The notes below the pieces were generated by a model. The model was not told where the DNA came from and did no database searches. It saw nothing but the letters and a program-made list of their open reading frames with translations. The translations under genes were made by a program, and so were the position numbers. Below are positions 52,964 through 61,549 of a DNA stretch of 64,000 nucleotides, piece by piece; positions within the stretch are counted from its first letter, which is position 1, and each line of letters begins with the position of its first letter. The stretch is from Paenibacillus_G elgii_A (GTDB lineage Bacteria; Bacillota; Bacilli; Paenibacillales; NBRC-103111): NCBI GenBank assembly GCA_042219835.1, contig JBHJMN010000009.1, forward strand, positions 1 through 64,000, read 5' to 3'.

Positions 52964-53194
52964 CTACGAGATTTGTATGCCTTTCTTGAGCGACTTCAGG
53001 TCGCCATTCGGATTGACCAGCAAGGGCAGCATCTTCACACTACGAACCATTGGGGAATGGCACTGCCGGCATAGCGGCATATCCTCGAACGCAAAGTTGT
53101 CCCGCATCCACCCCTTACATCCTTCCTTGCTGCAAGACCAGATCGTCGTGTTTTCCTCAGGGATACCCTCTAACGATTTCTTTTGAAAATTCAC
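52964..53194 (-). CDS. Cold-inducible YdjO family protein
   Basis: A 76-residue zinc-ribbon-like protein. The core TIWSCSKEGCKGWMRDNFAF followed by CRQCHSPM matches YdjO, a small cold-induced Bacillus protein, with four cysteines (CxxxxC and CxxC) in a metal-site layout. Start chosen at GTG 53194 behind GGGAGGGG; the longer frame upstream runs through the terminator of the cold-shock gene. Location directly after a cold-shock gene fits a shared cold response, although a terminator lies between them. Exact role unknown. Confidence 0.82.
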   Translation of the reverse strand: MNFQKKSLEGIPEENTTIWSCSKEGCKGWMRDNFAFEDMPLCRQCHSPMVRSVKMLPLLVNPNGDLKSLKKGIQIS

Positions 53195-53231
53195 AGTTAA
53201 CCCCTCCCTTGATTTAAAAACCCTTGATCCT

Positions 53232-53266
53232 AAAAAAACTGCCCTCAACACAAGTTAGGGGCAGTT
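53232..53266 (-). terminator. Terminator between csp and the ydjO-like gene
   Basis: AACTGCCC (53237-53244) pairs with GGGCAGTT (53259-53266) and on the minus strand is followed by a T tract (53238-53232), 15 bases after the csp stop. Confidence 0.85.
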
Positions 53267-53280
53267 TGCTTGGACTTACA

Positions 53281-53481
53281 TTACAGCTTTACAACATTTT
53301 CGGCTTGCGGTCCGCGGTTGCCTTGTACCACATTGAATTGGACACGCTGGCCTTCATCCAACGATTTGAAGCCATCACCTGTGATCGCGCTGAAATGCAC
53401 GAATACGTCGCCGCCGCCTTCCATTTCGATAAAGCCAAAACCCTTGTCAGCATTAAACCATTTTACTGTACCTGTTTGCAT
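53281..53481 (-). CDS. csp: Cold-shock protein (CspA/CspB family)
   Basis: A 66-residue OB-fold RNA chaperone with RNP1 KGFGFIE (14-20) and RNP2 VFVHF (26-30), the standard length. It melts mRNA secondary structure and is abundant at low temperature or in fast growth. ATG 53481 follows TTGGAGGTAATACG. A hairpin with a T run lies in the leader, 54 or more bases upstream of the start (see separate entry). Confidence 0.97.
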   Translation of the reverse strand: MQTGTVKWFNADKGFGFIEMEGGGDVFVHFSAITGDGFKSLDEGQRVQFNVVQGNRGPQAENVVKL

Positions 53482-53534
53482 CGTATTACCTCCAAGATTT
53501 GATTTAACATGTCTTTTTTACCCATTAAAGAAAT

Positions 53535-53596
53535 AAAAAATTCACATATTGAAAAAGGCTCCATCACACAAATGATAACCCTTTACAATATGTGAA
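53535..53596 (-). promoter_or_regulatory. Terminator-like hairpin in or before the csp leader
   Basis: TTCACATATTG (53541-53551) pairs perfectly over 11 bases with CAATATGTGAA (53586-53596) and on the minus strand is followed by six T (53540-53535). The loop is 34 bases, long for a plain terminator. If csp is transcribed from upstream of 53600 this is a leader element; otherwise it ends an upstream transcript. Confidence 0.55.
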
Positions 53597-53688
53597 TTAA
53601 CAGGTCAAATTTATGATTAACTTTAACTTACCATAATTAGATCCAAAAGACAAGTTTGTTGCCGGAAATAAAGTTAGGATTTGACGCG

Positions 53689-54102
53689 CTATTTTCGTAA
53701 GATCACGTTCCCTTGATTTCGAGCGGCATCTTTTATCCTTAGCAAGGTAAATTTGGATAAGGGCGAAGGGAGATGATCTAATGAAAAAAATCCGACTTCG
53801 GTGATTTCTTTCCCATCCGGTACGGGCGTCCCCTCCCATTCCGTTACTTTAAAGTCAAAAATATAGGCATTTCGCCCGGATAAATAATAGATGCCCGACA
53901 GCGTAAAATCGGCAGGATGCATCGCTACCTGGATTTCTTCCTGACATTCGCGGATAGCGGTTTCCCATGCCGCCTCTCCTTCCCTTTGCCGGCCCCCCGG
54001 CAGCCCCCATTTCCTTTTCCCGTCCGCATGACGCACCAGAAGAACCCTGCCCGCATCGTCGAAGATGACAAAGCCTGCGCGAATGATCGATTTTGACGGC
54101 AT
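53689..54102 (-). CDS. NUDIX hydrolase
   Basis: A 137-residue NUDIX-fold pyrophosphohydrolase. The NUDIX box reads GGRQREGEAAWETAIRECQE and on to E-EIQV, with the REXXEE metal helix intact. Substrates in this family are nucleoside diphosphates linked to other groups; ADP-ribose or mutagenic nucleotides are usual, not resolvable here. Start set at ATG 54102 (PSKSIIRAGFVIF follows) behind GGGAGGGG; an upstream frame to 54150 is unlikely. Monocistronic. Confidence 0.88.
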   Translation of the reverse strand: MPSKSIIRAGFVIFDDAGRVLLVRHADGKRKWGLPGGRQREGEAAWETAIRECQEEIQVAMHPADFTLSGIYYLSGRNAYIFDFKVTEWEGTPVPDGKEITEVGFFSLDHLPSPLSKFTLLRIKDAARNQGNVILRK

Positions 54103-54207
54103 ACCCGCTCTACCCCTCCCATAGGAGCAGTGTATGCTGCCAAGGTACAAAAAGAGCGAGGCCGACTTTCCATCCTTCTAAATCCTGTGTCTAACGAAAT
54201 CGCAGCG

Positions 54208-54216
54208 TGGTATAAT
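54208..54216 (+). promoter_or_regulatory. Extended -10 promoter before the second Rpn gene
   Basis: TGG-TATAAT (54208-54216) is a full extended -10 element 24 bases before the ATG at 54240. No good -35 is present, as is common with extended -10 promoters. Confidence 0.45.
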
Positions 54217-54239
54217 GTTAGTGATTGGAGATGATCCGA

Positions 54240-55098
54240 ATGACGGAACTGCTGGACCCGCGGAACGACTTTGTGTTCAAACGAATTTTCGGCAGCGAAG
54301 AGAATAAAGATGTACTGCTGGCCTTTTTGAATCATACATTCATGGAGGCGGGCGAACCGCCGCTGACCGAGATCGTGCTGCTCAATCCTTATACCGAGAA
54401 AGACGCTCCATACGACAAGCAATCCATTTTCGACATTTGGGCCAAAACTGCCGAGGGCAAGCTGATTAATGTCGAAATGCAGCTGTTCAACAAATATGAC
54501 AACGAAAAGCGCACCTTGTACTATTGGGGAAAACGTTATTCCAATCAGCTTCAAGAGGGGCAAACCTACAAAGCCTTGAAGAAGTGCGTCACGATCAATA
54601 TTTTTAAACTTTTCATTCCTGCCCAACGACCGTTACCACAGCGTCTTTCACCTGCGGGAGGATCATACGCTCATTCCCCTGATCGACGACATCGAGGTGC
54701 ACTTTATCGAGCTGCCGAAGCTTGACGATCACGCTGTTCCGTTGGAAGGCGGCCTGGTCAACTGGCTGTTGTTCCTGAAAGGCGCAGATAAATCCAACTG
54801 GGAGGTGCTGGTCATGAACGAACCGACATTGAAGAAGGCGATGACGACGCTCGAATTCCTGAGTCAGGACGCCGAGGCCCGCAGACTGTACGAAGCGAGG
54901 CAAAAATATTTGCACGACGAAGCTTCGATGATTGAAGGAGCGAAGACGGAAGGAAAAGCGCAAGGATTATTAGAAGGAAAAACGGAAGGAAAAATTGAAG
55001 TCGCCAAAAACATGCTGTCGATGGGCCTCGATATTCAATTGATTGTTAAAGCGACCGGATTAACGGAAGAAGAGATTCACGCCTTGAAACCGATGTAA
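54240..55098 (+). pseudogene. Rpn family recombination-promoting nuclease, frameshifted
   Basis: A full-length Rpn/PD-(D/E)XK gene with a single frame break. Codons 54240-54600 read MTELLDPRNDFVFKRIFGSE and the nuclease residues in FDIWA and NVEMQ. After CVTINI a run of five T (54601-54605) replaces the four needed, throwing the frame; the other frame resumes with NFSFLPNDRYHSVFHLRED and runs to 55098 (WLLFLKGADK, the QGLLEGKTEGK coil, GLDIQLIVKATGLTEE). Removing one T restores a ~285-residue protein. ATG 54240 follows GGAG. Rpn proteins are DNA endonucleases that promote RecA-independent recombination. Copy one is at 9662-10387. Confidence 0.82.
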
Positions 55099-55217
55099 AC
55101 CCATTTTCGGATACGAACGCCAGCCTTTCGAGGTTGTCGTTTTTTTGCTTGAAGAAATTAATGGCGGCGCGGGGATTTTCCCTAAATTATATCGCTTCAA
55201 ATGCGCCTGGAATGTTG

Positions 55218-55223
55218 TATAAT
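55218..55223 (+). promoter_or_regulatory. Possible -10 element before the YhgE/Pip gene
   Basis: TATAAT at 55218-55223, 62 bases before the start, with only a weak -35 (CTTCAA, 55195-55200). An imperfect hairpin with a T run (about 55109-55146) just upstream probably ends the Rpn transcript. Confidence 0.35.
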
Positions 55224-55284
55224 ATTTTATACCTAAAATCTAAGGAGCCTTGTTCTCCCGGCACAATGAAAGGTACTGAATACG

Positions 55285-57873
55285 ATGCGAAAAGTTTCTC
55301 TACGAACAGTTTTGCGCATATATACTCACGATATCCGGCGTATTGTTACGAATTGGGTCACCTTGACGGTGGTCTGCGGGCTCATTATGCTGCCGTCGCT
55401 TTACGCTTGGATTAACATTTATGCCTCCTGGGACCCCTACGCCAATACGAAGGGCATCAAGGTCGGGGTCGTCAATAACGACACCGGCGGCACGCTCAAA
55501 GGGCTCACCTTTAACATCGGGGACGAAATCGTTCACTCGCTGAAGAAGAACGAGAAGCTCGGCTGGACCTTCTATAATACGAAAGACGAGGGCATATCCA
55601 AGGCGGAAAATGGCGAGGTGTATGCCACCATTGTGATTCCCGACGATTTTTCGCTGAAAATGAGCACGATGCTTAGCGACCAGCCGGTCAAGCCCGATCT
55701 GGAATATTACGTTAATGAAAAAGAGAATGCCATCGCCTCGAAAATGACGGATGCCGGCGCCTCGACGATCCAGCGGGAGATCAGCACCACCTTTGTCAAG
55801 ACGGTGACGGAGAAAGTGTTCGAAACATTGAATCAAGCCGGCGCCGAGCTGGATCAGCGGTACCCGCAAATCGAAAAATACAAAAATTTGCTCTACGTCC
55901 TGAATGAAAATGTGCCGAAGCTGAATCAAAATTTGGATGAGATGCTGAATCGGGCGGAGAACGGGTTTACCCAGCTGAATAAGACGGCGGATCATGTGCC
56001 TGCGGTTCAGGATACGCTCGGCAAACTCATCGAGCTGAACGACGGACTAAGCAAGGATATGTACACAGCCAGCGGCAACATTAAAGAAATCGCGCCGGAT
56101 GTAAAAGAGAATCTGTATCTGCTCCAGACGATTTTTAACAAGTTAGCCGAGACGACCGAGGACGTGAACGAACAACTGACGTTGTACAAACCGGAGGTGC
56201 TCACTCAGCTTGATAATGCCGTCACAGATCTCGATCAGCTGCAGCAGCGGGTGAAGGATTCTTCGGAAACGTTGGAAAAAGCGGGCGTAACCCTGCCCAA
56301 AGAAACCCTCGAATTAGCGTCCGATATCGCAATGGAGCTGAACTTGTTCCGGGGGCTGCTGACGGATTTAAAAGCGAATATCAAGGATGTTGGTGCGGCT
56401 GAGAAGATTTTAAAGAAGCTGCAGCCGATCAATGACCGGATTTTGGATAAAATCACCAAATTCCAGACCGCCGTCAATGAGCTGCTTGCTCCAATCGATG
56501 AAGCCTTGAACATCCGGACGTTTGCCCGTCTCCGCGACAATCTGGAAAACATACGGCAGCTGTCTTCCGGGATCAGCTCGTTTACCAGAAACTTAAGTAC
56601 GACGCTGGCCTATAAAAAGGCCAATGTGGACGGCAAGCTGTCCAAAAGCATCGACTCGATTAGCAACATGATAAACCGACTTCTGAAAAATGCAAATTCG
56701 TTGGCTCAATCCTCCGCGAAAGGCTCGTTTCAGCTTAGCAAGGACTTGAAAAGCCTGGCTCAAAGGCTGGAGGAGTGGAAGGGCAAGACAGCCGAGCTCC
56801 GTAAAAATATCGAGCAGAACCAAAACCTGGAGAAGTTGCTGCCGGATCTGGCCCGGATGAACTTTGCTCTTGCGGGAAGTATCGGCAAACTGTCACTTGA
56901 GCTTGACCAAACCCTGCTTCCGAAAACGGAATCCTATTTGCAAAAAGGCTCGAGCCTTTTCGCCGATGTGAACGTGATACTTGGCAACACGCAGGAGGAT
57001 TTGGCCGCGGCGAAGGACTTGATGGCAGGCATGGCATCCGGGGGCAAAGTGGCGGTGGACGATATCCGGAATTTCAAAGAGCGCGTGCCGGACCTTCAGC
57101 AGCGCCTGAGTGACCTAACGGCGGTCTTCCAAAAAATCGACAGCACGGTTGATGTCAAGGACATGATCAAGCTGTTGAAAAACCGGGGCATCGCAGACAA
57201 CAACTTCCTTGCTCTTCCGGTGACGATGAGCACGCACCCGCTATTCCCGATCTCGAACTATGGAGCGGGTATGACTCCTTTCTATACGACGCTGAGCTTG
57301 TGGGTCGGTTGTCTGCTGCTGACGTCTCTGCTCACCGTCAAGTTCAATCCGGCGGATTTCAGCTTTACCTCGCATGAAGAGTACCTGGGCAAATATCTTT
57401 TGTTTGCTACCTTGTCCGTCCTGCAAGGGCTTATCGTAGCGCTTGGAGATATCTTTTTGCTGAAAATCGGCATTCAAGAGGCCGGATTGTTCATCGGGCT
57501 CACGCTGCTTTACTGTGTTGTATTTTCCATGATCATATACACGCTGGTTTCGCTCTTTAACAATATCGGCAAATCGATCGGCGTTGTTCTGCTGGTGCTC
57601 CAGCTCGCCGGCTCGGGGGGGACGTTCCCGATTCAGGTGACACCGGCGTTCTTTCAAACGATTCATTCGATGCTGCCGTTTACCTATGCGATCAGCGGGC
57701 TGCGCGAAGCGCTCGCCGGGGTAAGCTACCCGACGCTGATGAGGGACGTTTGGACGTTGGTCGGATTTTTCGTCTCTTTTTTGGTCATAGGTTATATGTT
57801 CAAGCCGGCGCTCACATCGTTTCTGAGCAAGTACTCCAAGCAGCTGCATCATTCAGGAGTTATAGGGCACTGA
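55285..57873 (+). CDS. YhgE/Pip domain membrane protein
   Basis: An 862-residue membrane protein. An N-terminal helix (about 22-45, TNWVTLTVVCGLIMLPSLYAW) leads into the YhgE/Pip N-terminal domain (GIKVGVVNNDTGG, EVYATIVIPDDFS), a long helical extracytoplasmic region (about 180-640, heptad-rich: LDEMLNRAENGFTQLNKTAD), and about six C-terminal helices (665-850) of the ABC-2/DUF3533-like type. Relatives include the phage-infection protein of lactococci and ESX/type VII-associated YueB; here no type VII genes are adjacent. ATG 55285 has only a weak ribosome site (GAAAGG). A role as phage receptor or secretion part is possible but unproven. Confidence 0.85.
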   Translation: MRKVSLRTVLRIYTHDIRRIVTNWVTLTVVCGLIMLPSLYAWINIYASWDPYANTKGIKVGVVNNDTGGTLKGLTFNIGDEIVHSLKKNEKLGWTFYNTKDEGISKAENGEVYATIVIPDDFSLKMSTMLSDQPVKPDLEYYVNEKENAIASKMTDAGASTIQREISTTFVKTVTEKVFETLNQAGAELDQRYPQIEKYKNLLYVLNENVPKLNQNLDEMLNRAENGFTQLNKTADHVPAVQDTLGKLIELNDGLSKDMYTASGNIKEIAPDVKENLYLLQTIFNKLAETTEDVNEQLTLYKPEVLTQLDNAVTDLDQLQQRVKDSSETLEKAGVTLPKETLELASDIAMELNLFRGLLTDLKANIKDVGAAEKILKKLQPINDRILDKITKFQTAVNELLAPIDEALNIRTFARLRDNLENIRQLSSGISSFTRNLSTTLAYKKANVDGKLSKSIDSISNMINRLLKNANSLAQSSAKGSFQLSKDLKSLAQRLEEWKGKTAELRKNIEQNQNLEKLLPDLARMNFALAGSIGKLSLELDQTLLPKTESYLQKGSSLFADVNVILGNTQEDLAAAKDLMAGMASGGKVAVDDIRNFKERVPDLQQRLSDLTAVFQKIDSTVDVKDMIKLLKNRGIADNNFLALPVTMSTHPLFPISNYGAGMTPFYTTLSLWVGCLLLTSLLTVKFNPADFSFTSHEEYLGKYLLFATLSVLQGLIVALGDIFLLKIGIQEAGLFIGLTLLYCVVFSMIIYTLVSLFNNIGKSIGVVLLVLQLAGSGGTFPIQVTPAFFQTIHSMLPFTYAISGLREALAGVSYPTLMRDVWTLVGFFVSFLVIGYMFKPALTSFLSKYSKQLHHSGVIGH

Positions 57874-57877
57874 GGAA

Positions 57878-57907
57878 AATACGCCAGCCTCCGGAGGTTG
57901 GCGTATT
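57878..57907. terminator. Rho-independent terminator after the YhgE/Pip gene
   Basis: AATACGCCAGCCTCC (57878-57892) pairs with GGAGGTTGGCGTATT (57893-57907) with one G-T pair and a minimal loop, then a T run. It overlaps the region just before the next gene's start. Confidence 0.88.
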
Positions 57908-57956
57908 TTTCTTGTGCGCCGGAATGGCCGACACACAAATGGAAAGGATGATCGGA

Positions 57957-59486
57957 TTGAAGCCGAATATCGGAGATATATATTGCGTATACGTCGAGCA
58001 GTTGCAGCGCTATGCCGCGTGTCAGGTCACCGGAATCAAGGAAAAGTGGGGTGGGCTGCTGGCCGCCGTGCTGGAGCTTGACTGGACCGGGGACAAGCTG
58101 CCTACGGAAGAAGAGCTCGACACGATGAAACCGCTGTACTGCGACCACTTTTCGAACAACCAGCTTGAACATTGGTATGTCAACCCGCTTGTCCCCAAAC
58201 ATTACATTTTGGCGGGAAATCGTCCTCCGCTCGTCACCGAAGATACAAGCAGATACAGCGGCGTTTGGCATACAGGCAGCAGTATGGTCTACCAATTGAA
58301 GTGGCGGAGCATTCCCGAAGACCGACGCCGTTCGTTCAAGGAAGCGGCAATGGACAATACGCCGGTTGTCGTGGGCGGCGTGCAGATGGCCCGCTCGACC
58401 AGCGAAATCCGTGACGCCACGCTCCAGCAGCTCTCCGACTTGTCCGAACTGAAACATCTGCGCTGCCTGACGCGCATCGCCGCCGACCGTCCCTATGAGT
58501 CACTGCTGTCGTATGTTAACGACAATCCGTTTATATACGAGCTTCGGTTGGAGAACCACGGCTATACGTCGATCGACCTCCGAAGCAGCAGCTTGGCGCG
58601 CCTGATCCTTCAGGCGGACGGATTGGAAGAGCTGTTTTTAAATAAAGGGTTAACCTTTCTATCGTTAACGGGCACCCCCTCGCCCAAACTGAAAATTCAT
58701 GCCGAAGATGGCGGTCAATGTCTGACCGCCGCCTTTACGAATAACGTACCGCCGGTATGCGGTCTCGAACGTTTGTCGGGGCTGCACGTGAAACAGGTGA
58801 AAGACCTGGATCTTGGGCCGCTCGTCCGAAGCTACCCTCAGTTGAAGGAGCTGCGCCTGGAGGGCAAACCCGGCAACATCGTTAATCTTCAACAACTCGA
58901 ACAATTAACGAACCTTAGATTATTCAGCACCTACGATATGTTCGGCTTCTCCGGCGAAGCATTTCCCGGCCCGGAACGGCTGTCCAACCTTACTTGGCTG
59001 TGGATGGAAAGCCTGCCCGCCGACGCTGCTAAAGCAATTAAGGACAAGTACAAGAAAGAAGTTCCCAAAGGTCTGGACCTATCGATCACCAAGCCGCGCA
59101 AGCCCGAATGGCTGGCCGAAAATTTCAATAATCCTTTCCGCGACTGGGACGGACGGGACAACATCACAGAGGCTCGGGCCAAGAAAGCAATGAATCTGTA
59201 TAAAAAGACACTTGCGGCCATAACGGCGTTAGCGGAACAAATTCGGGGCGGCGGCATGACGGCAGCCGAGACGGAGTCTGCGCTGGACACGTTAGTGTCC
59301 GGTTACACCGAAGCGTTCAACAAAATGGACCGCAGAAGCGGCTTTATCGAAACGGTGGAGCGCGAGGAAATATATACGGTGCTGAAGGATCTGCTCAGCG
59401 TGGCACAGGAGCAGTTGTCTGCCGCAGGCGTCGAAGTGGACATGGATAAGCTGTTCAACACGTTCAATAAGCTGCGCGATTTTTAA
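57957..59486 (+). CDS. Leucine-rich-repeat-like protein of unknown function
   Basis: About 509 residues, no signal peptide or membrane helix. Residues 1-130 form an N-terminal domain (PNIGDIYCVYVEQLQRYAAC, resembling immunity-protein-type Imm26/GyrI-like folds), followed by irregular leucine-rich repeats (about 150-385: LSELKHLRCLTRIAADRP, LPQLKELRLEGKPGNI, LEQLTNLRLFSTYDMF) and a helical C-terminal domain (400-509). I know similar Paenibacillus proteins only as uncharacterised. Start taken at TTG 57957 after GGAAAGG with eight-base spacing; ATG 57948 and 57924 are alternatives. The LRR part suggests a binding partner. A stand-alone gene. Confidence 0.6.
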   Translation: MKPNIGDIYCVYVEQLQRYAACQVTGIKEKWGGLLAAVLELDWTGDKLPTEEELDTMKPLYCDHFSNNQLEHWYVNPLVPKHYILAGNRPPLVTEDTSRYSGVWHTGSSMVYQLKWRSIPEDRRRSFKEAAMDNTPVVVGGVQMARSTSEIRDATLQQLSDLSELKHLRCLTRIAADRPYESLLSYVNDNPFIYELRLENHGYTSIDLRSSSLARLILQADGLEELFLNKGLTFLSLTGTPSPKLKIHAEDGGQCLTAAFTNNVPPVCGLERLSGLHVKQVKDLDLGPLVRSYPQLKELRLEGKPGNIVNLQQLEQLTNLRLFSTYDMFGFSGEAFPGPERLSNLTWLWMESLPADAAKAIKDKYKKEVPKGLDLSITKPRKPEWLAENFNNPFRDWDGRDNITEARAKKAMNLYKKTLAAITALAEQIRGGGMTAAETESALDTLVSGYTEAFNKMDRRSGFIETVEREEIYTVLKDLLSVAQEQLSAAGVEVDMDKLFNTFNKLRDF

Positions 59487-59512
59487 CGCCGGTAACCTTT
59501 AACGCAATAAGT

Positions 59513-59551
59513 AAAAAAAGGGAAGCCCCGCTATAGCAGCGAGCGCTTCCC
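59513..59551 (-). terminator. Rho-independent terminator after the GH20 gene
   Basis: GGGAAGC (59520-59526) pairs with GCTTCCC (59545-59551), and on the minus strand a T tract follows (59519-59513). It lies 15 bases past the GH20 stop and also just after the LRR gene's stop, so it may serve both. Confidence 0.8.
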
Positions 59552-59565
59552 TTGCTTCGTTCCGT

Positions 59566-61476
59566 TTAAAAAGGATTTATCACATGGAAAAAGACATTGG
59601 GCGACGCCATCCGGTAATAGTAGCTGCACCAGCCGACGCCGCGGTTGTTGAACCGGTTGGACGAGCTGTACACGAGCCGCTCCTGCTCCAGCTCTTCGAT
59701 CTGCCCAATCCGGCCCTCCACATAATCGAGCAGCCTGAGCGAAGCCGTATCCAGCCGGTTGACGACCCCGCCGTAGCGGATATCGATGACTTCCCAGCCG
59801 AACGGCTTGAACATCCGCAGCCACTGGGCGCGATGGGCGGCCCGCAGCTCCCGTACCGCTTCCGCAATCTCCGGCAGCACTTCCGTCGCGATGCGCCGCA
59901 GCGTCTCCGTATCCTTATCGTCGTACGCCCGCTTAAGCTCGATGCCGATCTCGCTCTTCCGCTTCAGCACGCCGCACAGCTTCACCGGCACCTCAAACAA
60001 GTAATCCAGCTCGGCCTCCTTGACGCGCCGGCTGCGGATGTCCTGCTCCACCTTCGTATAATGCGCGGACAAGTCCAATCCTTCGATCTGCTTGTCGAAC
60101 AGCCCGAGCAGCACATCCTGGTACAGTAAAAACTTGGAAGGATTGCTCTGCGCCTGGTTGTTCGGCTCAGAGCCGGGCACCTCGTCCAAATCCTTGAACG
60201 TCAGGAAGGCGTCGGCCTCGATGCCGGTGCAGAACTTGACCCGCTCCGCCAGTTTCGCTTCATCCGGCTTCGCTTCAGAATACGCGTGCTCCGCGTAGAG
60301 CTGCAGGCCGAGCAACGCCGCAAAAGGATTGCTCTCCATGCCGTCGTCGCCCCACATCGTCGCATACACCTCGCGGATGCCTTCTTTTTTGCACACCTGC
60401 AGAGCGGCATCGGAGGCATTCAACGACAAGCCGTAATTGACCCCGAACGTGTTAAACACCCAGACAGCGCCGGCAAACACCAAGTTGCAGCCGAGCGGAC
60501 GGTGCTTAGCAATGAGGTTCTCGTAGTCCTCCTGCTCCATATGGTTATAATCCCAGTACACCATGTCCACATCTTTCGGAATACGGCGCGCCATCTCCTC
60601 CGGAATCTGCGTATCCATGTCATAGTAATCGCTGCCATTCTGCGAAGCGAGCTTCAGGAACATATCGCTCCACATCATCGCTTTCAAACCGCGGCGGCGC
60701 GTCATGTCCAGCACCTTGTCCAAATGCGCAATCATAATCTCGAACCGGCTCGTGTAGCCGTTGCGGTCCAAATATTTGCCGCGGCCAACCTCTTCCGCCT
60801 CGTCCATGCCGATATGGATTTTGCGGCTGCGGAACGGAGCGCTGGCGGCCTCGATCATATGTTCAACCAACCGGTCCGTCCGCTCGTCCCCGACCAGAAG
60901 CGCGCCTTTCGTATCCTTGTAATGCTTCACCGGCTCCCACTTCAAGAACTCTTCCAGATGCGCCAGGGCCTGGATGCTCGGGAACGCCTCGATGCCGAAT
61001 TGGTCGGCGTAATCGTCAATCTCTTTCAGCTCCGCTTGCGTGTAACGGCCGCGCATATAGCCGAAATAAGGTTCCTCGCTAATTTCGTACGTATCTTCCA
61101 AATACAGCATGACGCTGTTTAATCCCATTAAAGCCATCTTGCGAAGCATAAATTTGAAGCTGTCGAGCGTCAACACCGCATTGCGGGACAAATCGAACAT
61201 CGGTCCGATCGTATCGAACTGCTGTTTCTCCCGAAGGTGAAACGGCTCTCCATGAAGGCCGTGCTGTACGAGAAGCCCAAGGCCGCGAAAGAACTGATGC
61301 TTTTGACCATAGCGAATATAGGCCTTCCCCTGCTCCATGCCGACTTCCAGCTCGCCGGACGACAGCTCGACCCGGACGACGATGCCGTCTTCCGTCTCAA
61401 CAATCTGAAGCTCCTGTGATAGTGCGCGAATTCCCGGCAATAAAGCGTTTAAATTTCCTTCAAACCGCAGCTTCAT
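59566..61476 (-). CDS. GH20 beta-N-acetylhexosaminidase
   Basis: A 636-residue cytoplasmic enzyme releasing terminal N-acetylglucosamine or N-acetylgalactosamine. The GH20 barrel shows FDLSRNAVLTLDSFKFMLRK (about 94-113), the catalytic D225-E226 pair in IHIGMDEAEEVG, and YWDYNHME and ATMWGDDGME later; substrate-assisted catalysis uses these residues. No signal peptide, so the sugar must be imported. The domain layout (N-terminal ~90 residues, barrel, helical C-terminus) is that of the intracellular GH20C-like group. ATG 61476 follows AAGGAGAGG. It is a stand-alone gene, but complements GH125/GH38/GH29 for N-glycan breakdown. Confidence 0.9.
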   Translation of the reverse strand: MKLRFEGNLNALLPGIRALSQELQIVETEDGIVVRVELSSGELEVGMEQGKAYIRYGQKHQFFRGLGLLVQHGLHGEPFHLREKQQFDTIGPMFDLSRNAVLTLDSFKFMLRKMALMGLNSVMLYLEDTYEISEEPYFGYMRGRYTQAELKEIDDYADQFGIEAFPSIQALAHLEEFLKWEPVKHYKDTKGALLVGDERTDRLVEHMIEAASAPFRSRKIHIGMDEAEEVGRGKYLDRNGYTSRFEIMIAHLDKVLDMTRRRGLKAMMWSDMFLKLASQNGSDYYDMDTQIPEEMARRIPKDVDMVYWDYNHMEQEDYENLIAKHRPLGCNLVFAGAVWVFNTFGVNYGLSLNASDAALQVCKKEGIREVYATMWGDDGMESNPFAALLGLQLYAEHAYSEAKPDEAKLAERVKFCTGIEADAFLTFKDLDEVPGSEPNNQAQSNPSKFLLYQDVLLGLFDKQIEGLDLSAHYTKVEQDIRSRRVKEAELDYLFEVPVKLCGVLKRKSEIGIELKRAYDDKDTETLRRIATEVLPEIAEAVRELRAAHRAQWLRMFKPFGWEVIDIRYGGVVNRLDTASLRLLDYVEGRIGQIEELEQERLVYSSSNRFNNRGVGWCSYYYRMASPNVFFHVINPF

Positions 61477-61549
61477 CTCTGCTTCCTCTCCTTGTTCAAG
61501 TATCCTATCTTCTTCTATTATAAGAGAAAGCTGCGGTTTAGGGAATGTT

